Positions 1 to 13,000 of a stretch of DNA of 64,000 nt are shown one piece after another. How positions within the stretch are numbered: the first letter of the stretch is position 1; the number at the start of each line of letters is the position of its first letter. Below the pieces are notes generated by a model. It did not search any database. It was not told the origin of the DNA and worked only from the letters and a program-made list of their open reading frames with translations. The translations under genes were made by a program, and so were the position numbers. The stretch is from Ephemerocybe angulata (Eukaryota; Basidiomycota; Agaricomycetes; Agaricales; Psathyrellaceae), in the NCBI GenBank assembly GCA_013368325.1, contig JAACJK010000176.1:186001-250000 (forward strand), in the 5' to 3' direction.

Positions 1-12
1 CGCCAGGATCTC

Positions 13-555
13 ATGACTGACAAGCGAGATTCCACTGGCTTGCCACCTGGCCAGTCAATTGGCCTGACTCTGATGGCGGATAGGTTGAATGCGGCGAATC
101 TGTCGAGGCTGGTAGCCGTCGCAGAGGGCATGCCTGGAATGTTTGAATACGAACACACCGATAGCGTATCGATTTGCTATTCGTCCTTTGGAGACATAGT
201 GCGTGGTTGTTGTTTCTTCATCACTATCATTGGCTAACCCATCCTTCGACTAATATAGGCTTGGCCCGAACTCAGGACCCTCCTGAATGCTTTCTACCCA
301 CCGTCCGCGCCCCATCAGGATCCCTTGGGACCTGCGATGCTTGAGATTTACCCTGACCCTTATAGGGAGGATGAGGAAGAGGAGCTGACTGTGATGGGGA
401 ACATAATTGCGTTTAATGAGCTACTGAACGATCCAGCACTTGCTCGGCTGACTCGGACGGCTGCGTTAATCGAATTCTCGCCTGCGCAGTTCAAACAAAT
501 TGGCGGAGTCTGGCATATTTATTCAAGGCAGGTGGGCGCCGATGACGATGGGTAG
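13..555 (+). CDS. Hypothetical protein, 3' part (possibly 5'-truncated by window edge)
   Basis: Two exons, 13-198 and 259-555, join in phase 0 across a 60-nt intron (donor gtgcgt, acceptor atatag). From the ATG at 13 the product is 160 aa. The frame stays open to the window edge, so the real start may lie outside. The second exon begins AWPELRTLLNAF, a wording common in fungal F-box/LRR proteins after the leucine-rich part, followed by an acidic stretch (REDEEEELT) and a soluble tail. That resemblance is weak and I assign no function. The gene converges on the membrane-protein gene ending at 864. Confidence 0.5.
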
Positions 556-863
556 CTTATATATTATCCCCCCTCTCCACTACGTTATGTAAATATGTAC
601 TCCGTGACTTTGATGCTTGAATCCCCTCCCTCCCCCTCAATAACAACCGGATCTGTTTGGGACCAACCGGATTGTGCGATGCCAATCAAAGCCCTCCACT
701 AATTTCACTGACCGAAGTCTCGTGTTACCAATGTTGACGCTGAGTAGCACACTTTTTCGGGAGCTCTCATCGTAGAAACGCGGCGTACCCACAGGGTCTT
801 CAAAGCACTAGCGGCTCGAAACATAGATTTTACATAGATAGGTAATAGCACCTAAGAATGTCG
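556..863. other. Tail-to-tail intergenic region
   Basis: About 300 bases between two convergent genes. A pyrimidine-rich run lies near 625-640. I see no gene or RNA here. Confidence 0.5.
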
Positions 864-3484
864 TCAATCGCTTTCCGTATCCTCGTCATCTTGAGAGACC
901 CTAGGGTATATGAAGGCCTGCACAGCATAAGCAACGAAATTGCACTGATACACGAAGGTCGTGGTGGTGTATGCATCCCTGAAGGTAGCCTCCCCAGAGA
1001 TCCAAGATACATAGGGGAGAATCGCAAGGATGACATGCACGAAAAGGCCGATCCAAGCGTTCACCTTGTACTGGCCCGCAAACGTCTTGGCGCGATAGTT
1101 GAGGAAGATCTGATAAAAGTCGGCAGCACAGTGGATCGGCGTCGCGCCGTATGACACCAAGGCTGAAGCGAGCTCTGTCCCAGCAGGATTCGGATCTTGT
1201 TCAGGACCGACTGAGGGGATGAATGCGTAGTTGCGCAGGGGTTCGACGAAATGTAGGAGTAGGGATACGGCAGCGACCTATGTTGCAAGCATCATCAGCA
1301 TCGGTAATTGGAAAGGAAGATGTTTGTAACGGAAAGTCGCACCGCAATCAAGACTGACAACCGACCGCGCGTTTCGCGACGGGAGCTTGCCCTCTCTGCA
1401 TGAGATGCTGGCATGACCTTTACGAATGGAAACCCCTTGACGAAGTCAATCCGCAGGATCGCCTTCAGGATGCAGAATCCCAAAGATAGAGATAGACAGC
1501 AACTGCCAATAAGTGTCCAAAGGAAGCTCCACAAGTCCGCGAGGAGCCAGCTACCCCAAACGGCTGAGGTAAAGTCGAGACAGTGAGCGGCCGCGAGGAG
1601 CCAGGCTCCGATGATACTGATACCGACAGTGGATGTCCGGGTGTACCAGTAATGGATTTCGAGGCCGACGTGAGCCACCATTAAAACCCCACTAAAAACA
1701 AACAGTCAACAATCAATCAGCTATGGATAGTGCAAAGCCTACTAACGCAATGAGACCTGTGACTAGTAGTGATCCCGCGTGATTCTCGTTGGAGAACTTG
1801 TGGCCAACGGCCCTTTCTATGTGTGAGATTAGTCCCCAAAGTGATTTGGAAAGCTGAAGGGCCTACGCATGCTTTCAGCTGACTGCTGTTCCAAAGCTTT
1901 CCTGAACTCTGTATCGGTCATGTTGTAATACTGACCATTGTGACTTATCCTGTCGGCTAGAAAGAGCCTTCCAGGTGAGTTCGCGGAGAACGCTATTTTC
2001 CAAATAACGTTCATAGTTTGACCTCCTAGGAAATGAGAACGTTAGATAGCAGTCCAGCCTCCAGGGAAATGTTTGCACCTTCGCTTGCAACCTTCGAAGC
2101 CTGATAGGTAGCGGGACAGCGCTCACGAATGACAGGCACTGGGATGAGATCCAGTGGACCCCATGAGGCGGGGGAGACGTCGAGGAATGGAGCATAGGCT
2201 GCTTGGGTAACATTCTTTCCGGTCTTCTCGTCGGGCACGAGCAAATCTATCCTCGTTTCTGCGTTGGCGCGGGTATAAAAGTCTCGATAGCATTTCCTTT
2301 CGTCTGCGTGTTTGAAGGCTCCCTCATCTGTTCCGCAGCCATTGAGACGCTTCGAGGAGATTAGCTCACGGGTGAAGGGGTGTATTTGCATGAATTTACC
2401 ATATCTTTTCCCAGTTTTCGCTGATAAAGAAAAAATCGAAGCGAGTCGTGCAACTTTGTCATCCTCGCGACCCTCAAGGAAGTCCTACCACGATTGACTT
2501 CCAGTCAGCGACTGGTGTGGTCAGTAAAGACAGGATAGTCCTATCCAAACATACCTTGTCAGAACATATGGATGGGCTTCCAAGGCTGTTTTTCCGTTCG
2601 TCGTCTTCCAATTCCTCATGATGTCGTCGTCCGAGTCGGGTGGTCCGTATGTCATGTCACGCTCAAGCCCTTGCCAGGCTTCATGACCACACGATCCTTT
2701 GATCGAACTGAACTCAATGAGGGGAGTAGAGACGCTGAATGAGTTGAGAGCACTTTCGACTTGGGACATTGTCGAGTTCTTTTCACTAGAAAGGGCAAGG
2801 TTCAGCCTACAAACCAGAATAAATGGTCACACGTAAAACCCACCCGGGCCTGACAACAGGCTGCGTGATCGACCACGGACGCCACGATGAGTACCCAGTC
2901 ATATAGTCTAGTAGCGAAGGCGACTGGGGGATGAGAGTGAAGCTTGCTCTCATGTCGTTATTCTCCAGGTAGGACTTTTCGCTGTAAGGTAAGCGAAACA
3001 AGTTAGGGCGGGCTTTTAAGCGAGCTTCAAAGCAACGAACTTACAAGTTCTCCAAAGGTATGGTTAGGTTCACCTGGGTATGAACGTGCTTGCTTTTCAG
3101 CGTTAGACCGCGGAATATCACATCTGAAAAGATGTGATACTCCGGTGCTGGTCCAACCCAAGCTCTACGACGATTCTCGAAGTCGGCGGCATAGTCCACA
3201 ACCCAAACAGTCGCCAGAATGTCGAACTTTCGGTCTTCATCTATAAGGGGGCGCACCACCGTCGAAAGATCGTCTAGTTCTTCCAACGTCTTGTTCGCGT
3301 ACATGAATCCGTGAGGCTGCCGCGCCTGTTGGTACCCAAAGTGGGCTAGCGCGCCGATACCCGCCAAGACGAGCAGGGCGAGGAGAGTCCCGCAGGAGAG
3401 GAGAAGGCATCTGCATCCCGAAGGCCTTTTGCGTTTGGGGAGCCCGGGGTCGAGGTTGAGTTTCTCGTAGTCCTGGGCGCTCAT
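864..3484 (-). CDS. Multi-pass membrane protein, unknown family (copy A)
   Basis: Multi-exon gene on the minus strand. Exon 1 (3484 or 3502 down to 3045) encodes a basic N-terminus, one transmembrane helix (CLLLSCGTLLALLVLAGIGA) and the start of a large extracytosolic region. Later exons carry motifs shared with copy B at 43752-46534: PSLLDYM, LEAHPYV, YAPFLDVSPASWGPLDLIPVP, and TDTEFRKA. The C-terminus (about 1681-864) holds several hydrophobic helices and the signature LNYRAKTFAGQYK. The layout of one N-terminal helix, a large ectodomain and a C-terminal helix bundle resembles CLPTM1-type proteins, but I would not name it so without a profile search. Middle exon borders are not all fixed. 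The start at 3484 is preferred because it aligns with copy B. Confidence 0.6.
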
Positions 3485-3502
3485 GATGAGCGTTCGGGAC
3501 AA

Positions 3503-5514
3503 AATGTTGAGGGCCGCATCTTGTGCCTAGATCAGTGCTGGATCAAAGATCAAACACGCCACGTGGCGCGATGGGCGCTTAGCCTCGGAAGTTTGAGAAT
3601 TAGAGCGCTTATGGAAGGGTTCGAGGAAGTTCAGGTACCAAGCTTTCGCACTGTCCAAGAAGTGGACCAATTTGCACGCCCCAGTATTCCAGGACGCCTG
3701 AGTCATGTTGACAATTCATGGGGATATGGGAGCGATCTCCGACAACTGGTTAACTGCGAACTCTCGAGCTCCAAGCACACTAGATGAACTCAATGAGTGG
3801 TATATGCTCACCGAGGGTACCACAAAATTACTGATTCCAAATATCAACAGATGAACATGTACGTATAATGCTTCGAATAAGCCTCCTACGCTACGGGTTG
3901 CTCTTCACAGGCAGACGTCTAATGGCTCCATAAATCTGTTTTTGAAAGGGTTTTAACTTTTATGAGCGTGATAGTGTCACGCTTTCAAGTTGATTGCAGG
4001 CTAAGGAAGACTGTAGCGTAGCGCCTACGACTGAAGTTTTCCGTAGGATAAGCTAAGGCAGAGAGGACGCATGATCATCGCGGTCACGCGTGTCACGCTT
4101 TTGCCTTGCCGCGCTTTCGATTCGCGCGTTGGACGTCCTTTTGCTCTCTTCCTCATTGTCCGCTTAGCCCTGCAAGCGCATACATCCACCGGGCGATTTT
4201 CCACCAGTTGCTTCCCATGCGGTCTACGTCTATATGTCTTTGTGCCCTATCGATCTGTACGTCGAAGAACAATTCCGGCGAGAGAGACCCGCATACAATG
4301 ACCATTCCAGGTCTTCCAAGTTCCTTGACTGGTAGGTATTATCTTCGGACAAGCAACTCGGCGGTTTCGTGTCGTGCACTGAGTTGTGAGATATGTAGCA
4401 GAAATAAATCTCGGACTCACAGGTTCAGTCGACCGCGTCGTAACAATCCTGTCGTCCAACTCTTCATTCTGTAGGGCCTCCGGCAACGCTAAAGACACTT
4501 GAAGACCTTCACTATCCCCAGCTTCTTCGAGAAGCCGTCGACTGGCTCTCGCGGCGGATTCTTCTCTAGAGAGCACCAACAATGTTTCGATGGTAGACAA
4601 GAGGAAAGTGCACGGTGCGCCTGCACCGGACTCTTGCTGGTTTCTAATATTGACGGCGTTGCTCCACCTGCAGAGTACCGGACTCCATTGGAAGAAAGCT
4701 TTCTTCGGAAAGGGGAAACTTCGTTCAGCTCTTCAGCTTGTTCTTCATCTTCCTCCTGCAACAGTGGGATGGCTGGAACGCCGTAAAGTAGGTTTCGAAT
4801 CACTCTTGCAGATTTCGAATTCTGACCTCCGACTGATACTTATTATGAGTGCTCAGCACTCTACTGCTCATTTGAGGCTCCTCGTTCGCGAGTCCTCGCT
4901 CCTCTGATTGATGGAATTCTCTCTGACATTTAAAGACCTCACACTGACGCGTGTTCCCTCCTCGAGATCGCCTCCCTCGAGGTCTCGCGATCCTCTTAGG
5001 ATAAATTAAGCTCACCTCGGCTTCCCTGTTCTCGCATCCCCGGATCGCAACGGTTCTGAGATCAATTTCTCCTGCTTCTCACTGGCATGCTGACGATCCA
5101 CCTAAGTTGTAGGAACTGAGGCTGAGATAATCCGGGCGTCTCTGGACGGCCGTAGCCTAATACACTGAGACGGTGAAGGATCAGAGAACCTGACTGTCGC
5201 TATCGATTGTGAAGGGTACGACGTTCGTGTCTTCTCCAGTTGAAGCTTATTGACTACAAGGAGCTTAAAGCTTCAGAACCATTTCATTACAGAGAAACGT
5301 ATTGAATTCGATTCCTGGTTAAGGCAATCATTTGACTCAGGAAGCGTGCGAAAGATGACCTGCCCTGAAGCGCGCCCGGAAATTTTGACCCTCAACCGCC
5401 ATCATCTCCGGCATCGTCGTCGTCGTCGTCGCCGTCCCAAAGTGCGTTGCCATCGTTGAGCAGCGATGGCTGCGATGTCGAGCTCGCCACTGACCTCTTC
5501 CACAGACTACCACC
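3503..5514. other. Gene-poor interval upstream of eIF3a
   Basis: Two kilobases between two divergently oriented genes, so they should include both promoters. Overlapping minus-strand ORFs at 4247-4803 contain acidic, Ser/Glu-rich stretches (LLQEEDEEQAEEL) but no recognisable domain or convincing splice chain. A CGT trinucleotide run lies at about 5414-5432. Nothing else is supportable. Confidence 0.4.
5414..5432. repeat. CGT trinucleotide microsatellite
   Basis: About six CGT units in the leader of the eIF3a gene, about 90 bases before the start codon. Confidence 0.7.
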
Positions 5515-8500
5515 ATGGCACCGTTTTCGAAACCCGAGACGGTCCTCAAGCAGGCCGAGGGGCTCGTCTCCGTCGGCCAGACCCACGCCGCCCTCCAGTC
5601 GCTCACCGAGATGTTCTCCTCAAAACGATTCCGATCGACCCCCCTGACCTCGCTCGAGCCCATCATGCACCGATTCATCGAGCTGTGCGTCGAGATGCGC
5701 AAGGGCCGCACGGCGAAGGAAGGACTGATGCAGTACAAGAACATCGCCCAGAACACCAGCGTGCAGAGCATCGAAGCCGTCATCACCCGATTCCTCCAGC
5801 TCGCAGACGCCAAGGTCAAGGAGGCCCAGGAGAAGGCAGCCGTGCAGAGTGCAGTCGATGTCGATGATCTCGAGGCGAGCGAGACCCCCGAGAGCATCCT
5901 GTTGGGTGCCGTCAGCGGCGACCAGAGCAAGGACCGTACCGACAGGGCCCTCGTTACGCCGTGGCTCAAGTTCCTCTGGGAGAGCTACCGCACGTCGCTC
6001 GAGACGCTCAAGAACAACGCCCGACTCGAGGTTATCTATCAGGTATGCCTCTGTTCGGACCTTTTTGCGGCTGGCGTACTAACGATCTTTGCAGCAAATC
6101 GCCCAGCAGGCGTTCAAGTTCTGCCTGAAGCACCAGCGCAAGGTCGAGTTCCGCCGTCTCTGCGAGACCCTGCGTCTGCATCTCGCGAACGTCGCCAAGT
6201 ACTCGCATCAGCAGCACTCGATCAACCTCTCCGACCCGGAAACCCTCCAGCACCATCTCGACACCCGCTTCGCCCAGCTGAACACCTCCGTCGAGCTCGA
6301 GCTGTGGCAAGAGGCCTTCCGCTCCGTCGAGGATGTGCACAACCTCCTCACCATGGCCAAGAAGGCGCCCCGCCCGGCGATGATGGCCAACTACTACGAA
6401 AAGCTCACCAAAATCTTCTTGATGAGCGGAAACGCCCTGTTCCACGCCGCCGCGTGGGGCAAGTACTACTCGATTGTCACCAGCATCGGCGGCAAGACGG
6501 AGGAGGAGATGAGCCGCCTCGCCGGCCAGGTCCTCGTCAGCGCCCTCGCCGTCCCTGTCGGCCTCGCCAAGGACGAGCCCGAAGAGCTCAAGGGCAAGAA
6601 CGCCCGACTCACCTCCCTTCTCGGCCTCAACAAGATGCCGACTCGTGGCGCTCTTCTCAAGGACGCCCTCTCGCGTGACGTCCTCAAGCTGTCGCCCGAC
6701 GCTGTCAAGAAGCTCTACACCGTCCTTGAGGTCAACTTTGAGCCCCTGACCCTCTGCGCCTCCGTCGCTGAGCTCTTGAAGACGCTCTCCACCGATGAGC
6801 TCTACTCCTCGTACCTCCCCCTCCTCCAGCGTGCCCTGTTCTCTCGCCTCCTCTCCCAGCTCTCGCAGGTCTACAGCACCATCAAGATCTCCAACCTCCT
6901 TGCCCTCGTCACCCCGCTTAGGGAGGCCGGTCTCGAAGGTGCTTACGATGACGAGCAGGTCGAGGCCTACATCATGGGCTGCGCTCGTCGTGGTGAACTC
7001 ACCATCCGCGTCGACCACAAGGACGGCAGCATCACCTTCGTCGACGACGCCTTCGGTACCTCCGAGGAGCCCGTTGCGTCCACTTCTACCCTCTCCGAGC
7101 AGTCCATCCAGCCCTCCGTCGCTGAGCTCGTCCGCACCCGTCTCAGCAAGGTCGCCGTCTCCCTCCACACCTCGTTGCAGAAGATCGAGGGCTCATCTAA
7201 GGTCGCCGCGCTCTCCGCAGAGGAGCAGCAGGCCAAGTTCAAGACTCTCGTCTCCGCTGTTGAGGCCGAGCGCAAGGCTCTCCAACTCCGTCGCGCTCTT
7301 GTTGCTCGCAGGCGTGAGTTGCTCAGCGAACTGTCGGCGAGGAAGGAGAAGGAGGAGAGCAGCAGGCGCGCTGAGCTCAACAGGAAGGAGAAGGAGGCTG
7401 AGGCGATCAGGGTTAAGGAGGAGATGAAGAGGAAGGAGATCGAGAGGACGAAGAAGGAGATCGAAACTATTCGTCTTGACGAGGCTAAGAAGTACGCGCA
7501 GACCCTTGTTGATAAGGGTATCATCAAGAACACCGAGCTCGACGTATGTTCTCTTTTTATCTCGTTCATCAGCGACGCTAACTAGATATAACAGAAACTC
7601 CAAGACATCGACACCGAAGGTCTCATCACGATTCAAGTTGCTCAGCTCGAGAAGGAGAAGCGCGATCTTAACGAGAAGCTCCGCATCGTCTCTAAGCGCA
7701 TTGACCACATCGAGCGTGCTTACCGTAAGGATGAACGACCCCTCCTCGCCCAAGACTATGAGCAGCAGCAGAAGTCGGACAAGGAGACCTTCTACACCAC
7801 CCAACAGGCACACAAGGAGGCTGCGAAGAAGGCTCACGAGGAGAACCTCCAGACGAAGAGCAGACTGCTGAGAATGATGGGCGACTACCAGAAGCGCAAA
7901 GAGGAGGTCTTGGGCAGGAACGAGGAGGCATACAACAAGAAGAAGGAGGCTGCCCTGAGGAAGATTGAGGAGGAGAAGGAGAAGAGGAGGAAGGCTGTCT
8001 TCAAGGCAAGAGAGGAGGAGAGGATCAGGCTGGAGCGAGAGGAGGAGGAGGAGAGGGCCCGAGAACAGGAGGAGAGAGAGTTGGAAGCTCGTACGTTTAT
8101 CAAACTTACATTGACTCTTCGATTCACTGACATTTTACAACAGAACGTGCTGCCGAGGAAGAACGTCTTCGTCAAGAAGAGGAGGAGCGCGCGGCTCTGG
8201 AGGAAGCGGAGAAGGCCAAGGCTGCCGAAACCGCCGCCGCCGCCCGTGCTGAACGCGAAAAGGAGCGCCAGGAAGCTCTCGAAAAGGCACGTCTCCAGCA
8301 ACAGAGAGAAGACGAGGCCGAGGCTCGTCGCCGCGCCCGTGCCGAAGAGCGCGAAAGGGAGAAACTCGCCCCCGCTGCTCGCCGACCGCTCTTTGGTGCC
8401 GCCGCTGGATCGCCTTCCGCCGCCCCCGCCGCCAAGGAAGAGGCCTCTGCATGGAGGCGGGCTACCCCCGTCAACTCCGTCCCTGGTACACCCAGGAGCG

Positions 8501-8832
8501 GAAATGGGCCTGGGGCACCGCCAGTCCTGCCTGAGAGGAGCGCATCGCCCAGCCCTGCGGCTGCTCCCGGAAAGTACAGGCCTGGTGCCCTCCAGGGTGC
8601 CGCTGCTGGTGCCGGTGGAGGATGGAGGGCCAGGTTGGAGGCGAAGAAGGCGGAGGAGGCTGCTGCTGGATCTGGTGGAAGTGGCGCGAACACGCCTGCG
8701 CGGGCTGCGTCGCCTGCACCGAGGAAGGTCGAGGAGGAGCCGAAGAAGGATGATGATGGGTTTACTACTGTTAATAAGCCTGCGGGTGGAACTTGGAGGC
8801 GTGGAGGTGCTAGGGGTGGAGGACGTTTCTAA
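5515..8832 (+). CDS. TIF32: Eukaryotic translation initiation factor 3 subunit A
   Basis: Four exons, 5515-6042, 6095-7543, 7595-8090 and 8144-8832, all phases matching, give 1053 aa. The N-terminus ([20 protein letters not shown]) and the following helical repeats are characteristic of eIF3a, the scaffold of the eIF3 complex that binds the 40S subunit. The PCI region falls at roughly residues 290-500. From about 530 a long charged coiled coil (Glu/Lys/Arg-rich, spectrin-like) runs to about 870. The tail is Ala/Gly/Pro-rich and ends in [11 protein letters not shown], an RGG-like terminus. The start has an upstream context accATGG and a pyrimidine-rich leader. The length is close to the usual fungal size (about 1000 aa). 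Identification is firm. Confidence 0.97.
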
Positions 8833-10032
8833 GTCGCCATTGGCTTGGGGTAGTTGATGCCTTCCGCGACGAGGCATATGTGCGAGTGGTTGGGTGGAGT
8901 TGATTATTCTTGGAGATTGTTGTATTCATACTACTGATTGTCTCTTTTTTGTGCAATGTTCTTTCTTATCTTTTGTATCTCTCGTTGTCTCTCTCTCAGT
9001 CCATTGCTCGTTTCGTTCGTCCGGCTGTTTGCTCTCTAGACTCTAGATGCTTGTTCGCTGACATATTTCGTGACCGTCTCCCGTCTTCTTCTTCCTGGAC
9101 TTTCCCTCGTTAGTTCCGATTGACTGTTTACGATTGACAGTAAGTATCTACATCTTGGCTTTGGCTCCGCATTTTGCATTTGTATATCATACGCATCGTT
9201 GGGAGCATGGTTTTGTGGTTCTGGTTTGGCGTAATCATGAGACTCGTTGTAACTTGTCGGGCGCTAATCTCTCAGATTTCAAGCGCTGCGTTTCCAGGTA
9301 CTTTCCGTACTTATCATATAGTTGACTGGGTGTGCTGAAACCTTTTTTAGATTGTCAGGTATACCAATCGGGGCTATCTAGGCGTGGGGGAGGTCAGGCT
9401 GGCTCAGGCACTGCTCACTTCTCCATTCATGTTTCTGATGAAAGTTCGTTCGGCGTATCTACCTCTCATTAGATTCAGAGACCTGGGATTCTGCTAACAC
9501 TAGTTCGTCCCAGGTACAGGCCGGGTAGCCGGGGAAAAGCATGTACAGTATGTCCCACCGCAACCGGTATTCACTGATAATGAAAAGGAAGTAAGCGCCC
9601 GCGCCAATTGATCCCTGGGCGCCCTTGATTCGTCACACAAAATTGAAGGGGTCTAGACTGGTGCCAGAGAGCTGGTTACCTACATGGGGACGCCGGGTCC
9701 ACCTAGGGGTATATGCATGTAAAGACCGCAGTCGTGGTCGAGGCATGGATCCCATTGGTGCCAATTCTCTAAAAAATAATAGAGAAATAAGCGCCCGCAC
9801 CAATTGGTTGGGTTCCTTGGGCACCATCGGGCAGGCGTCAGGAGTCAGGAGACCTCGTGGTTAGCCTCATTGTGATACGCGGTGTGAATTTCCTCCAGTG
9901 TGTTAGGAGGACTGGTCCAAAGCGGTCGAATGCGGCTCATTCGAGGCGTTCAGTGCCTGACGAAGGGCAGAAGGTGCGAAGGCTGTGATAAGCTCGCCCT
10001 TATCATAGCGACATCTCTCGTTTTCGTTCGCC
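8833..10032. other. Intergenic region with a dispersed 19-bp repeat
   Basis: About 1.2 kb between eIF3a and the CHAT gene. It starts with a T-rich 3' region (8925-9010). A 19-bp sequence (taagcgcccgcRccaattg) occurs at 9592-9610 and 9788-9806. No ORF with coding character was found. Confidence 0.5.
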
Positions 10033-13000
10033 ATGCCGGCCTTTCTCTACGAATTTCTTCAGTGGCTATTGAACCTACTCAAGTCCTTCGCGGCAAAGCT
10101 GCGACCCCCTCCGGCAGAAGAACTGCCCCTACTTCCGCTCATGACACCTTGGCCGGGAAAGGCTCATAGTGAGATCGGTATGTGTGCTCGAGTTCCCGTA
10201 GATGCGATATAGTAACGACCCCTTTTTTTTAGACATCATTCCCGAACATAGAATCGATGCAAGGAATGAGGCTCTGATCCTGCTGCCCGAGACGACAAGG
10301 CGATTCAGTTGGACAGAACGACCTGTGCCCCCATGGCCGACAGTGAGGGTCATTCGTATGACTAGTAAGTGTGATGTCCAAATTACCGTCAACGTGACAT
10401 ATTAATAGTGACACGGCGGCCCACCCCGCGTTCTCTAGACGTTTCTCTCGAACATAGCGGCATTCCAAGGGAAGTCACTGGGCTCAGGCTGAAGCAACTT
10501 CGGGTTCGACCCAGTTCCGACACTTCTGAATCACCTACGAACATGTGGTTCCCCCTCCGTCGATACGCGCCACGGCGGTGGCGGATAAAAGACTTCATCC
10601 AATTGTAAGCCCTTTTGCCTGTGCCATTCATAAACGATAATGAACCTGGAGAAAAATAGCCCTGCCGACGTCCAGGAGATTGAGTGTTTGTTTGTGGATA
10701 TAAATGACAAGCTCGTTGGGACTGTGCTCCTCAATTTCTGGACGACGGGAATGGCGGAGATGGAGCCAAATCACAGTAAGTCCAACAGCTCTTCTGTACA
10801 CCGTGGGACGCCATTGAATGCAACGTCACACTAGAATACCGCCAGGAGGTGGAGACAGGGAGCGATGATATACAGTTGACGATGACTTGGGTAGCCATCG
10901 AGAGAAGTAACCAAGCCACGCTCACGGGTGAGTGAAATTTATTCAAAGGGATCGCAGAGGCTGTACTCATAACATAATTCAGAGCGTCTTTCATGGTTCG
11001 GAGGGGAATTTGTCGACCGCTTCCATCGCACCGATGAGCTCCCTGACCTTGATGCGGCCGTCTCAGCCTTTACCAAGGCTTCCGAGCCGGATATCACCCC
11101 CGAAGGGCCAGAGCGTCAGCAGCTCCTCGCAAGGCTGAAATTCGCGCGGAGGATTCGTTCTACGAAGCTTACTTGCCTGTCTAACATCGAGGAAGCTGTC
11201 ACTAGATGCCTGAAAATGGTGGTGATGATCCCGAAAGGTCAACCTGACTTACATCGCTGGATCGAGAGACTTGTCAAGTCGCTCGTAGATCGCTCGACGC
11301 GAGACGGTGGCCTCTCTGATGTCAGTGAAGCCCTGGAAGAATCATGGAGAGCTGAGCCCTCCTTCCCCAACAAGGACGACGAAAAGTTGGTGTGGGTTCT
11401 TAATGCCCTCGCTGATTCCTTTTGCAACCTCCACGAGCGCACTGGAAATCGTTCTGGCCTTCCTCAAGCTCTCTCAGCACGTAGGAGAATGGTACAACTT
11501 ACGCCAGGTGACCATCCAGCCCTGCCAGATCGCCTCCTTGAATTTGGTCTATTGTCACTGGAATGCTCTAGAGGCACTAGCGAAGCTCCCGGCGCTATCA
11601 GCGAAGTTATCACGACCTTCGAGAGGATGATAAAGCTTACTCCCCCCGACGATGAAGACCTGCCTGACCGGCTAGCCGCCATGGGACAAGCCTACTTGCA
11701 ACACTATGAATGTGCGGCGGACCTCTCCTCCCTGACTCGGGCGACATCGACTTTTCGGAAGGTGTTACAGCTTGCCCCGAATGGAGCTGTAGCACCTCAT
11801 CATGCGGTAGTGATTGGCGCTTCGTTCGTCCGCCAGTTCGAACAAACAGGGGAGCAGCCAGTCCTTGAAGAAGCCATCGAGATGCTTCGAGAATCGGCGC
11901 GTACCATTCCCGATGGCGAAGAAGCACTCTTTGGTTGTCTCAGCACTCTCGGTCTGGCGCTTCTTCGTCTGTATGAACGAACTGGCGATCTGTTGCAGAT
12001 TGCCGAGGCGATAGAGTCCCAGCGGAGAGCAGTGCATTTCGCCGGGATAAGCCATGAAATCGCAGCTGAACTACTCGCTAACCTTGGAGTGTCGACCTGG
12101 ACTCGATTTGAGGCCACTGAAGATCCTTCGGACTTGGAAGACGCAATTTCGACAATACGCAGCGCGGTCCAGCTCATGCCAGACGGCCATACATCTCTAT
12201 ACGCTCCGCTTAATAGCCTTGGATACGGCCTAATACGCCAATTTCAGATTACCGGCAACCCTTCGGATCTCGAAGAGGCCGTTTCGACGCTTCGGAAAGC
12301 CGTAAAGTCCACTCCGAGCGACCACTTTTTCCAACGGGGCCTGCTGAATAACCTCGGGGATGCCCTTCTCTGTCGCTTCAAGGCATTTGGAGACTCTTCA
12401 GACCTTGCTGAGGCGGTTATAGTGCACAAGCGAATGGTGGAAAATCCTCCAGATGGATATATGGGTCTTCCCATTCTATTCAGTACCCTTGCAAGTACCC
12501 TCGTCGCTGCGTTCGAAGTCAGTAATCAACATTCGGACCTGACAGAGGCTATTTCGTGGCTTCAAGAATCGGTGAGACTCACTCCTGAGGGCGATGCCAG
12601 CAAACCTGTTCGACTCAACAAGCTTGGGGACTGCCTGAAGCGTCGGTTCGACGTGGGTGGAAATGCCGAGGATTTAGAGGAGAGCATCTCCTACTTCAAG
12701 GTGGCGGCAAACCATCGTTCGAGTGCCTCACACATCAAGCTGAAGGCGGCGACATCATGGGCCCAGTTATTAGCTCAGTATCATCCTGATTCACCGGAAG
12801 TTTGGCCGGCCTTCGATGCTGCTCTGGGCTTACTGGCGACCGTCGCTGGCCTCGAGCAAACCGTACGCCATCGATACACCCGCCTTCAAAGTTCATCTGG
12901 CCTCGCATGCATGGCTGCCGCAGTCGCATTTTCCCAGAATCGTCCAGATAAAGCCCTTGAGTGGCTAGAACAAGGACGTTGCCTCGTGTGGAGTCAACTC

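Noticed and set aside
4247..4803. Possible small minus-strand gene with acidic stretches
   Set aside because: Candidate introns are shorter than 45 nt and no splice pair keeps both ORFs in phase; no domain is seen.
6032..7168. Long minus-strand ORF of 378 codons
   Set aside because: It is the antisense shadow of the GC-rich eIF3a coding exon, and its translation is low-complexity Leu/Gly/Glu.
7885..8877. Minus-strand ORF of 330 codons rich in Ser/Arg/Leu
   Set aside because: Antisense of the eIF3a coiled coil; composition mirrors Glu/Lys codons.
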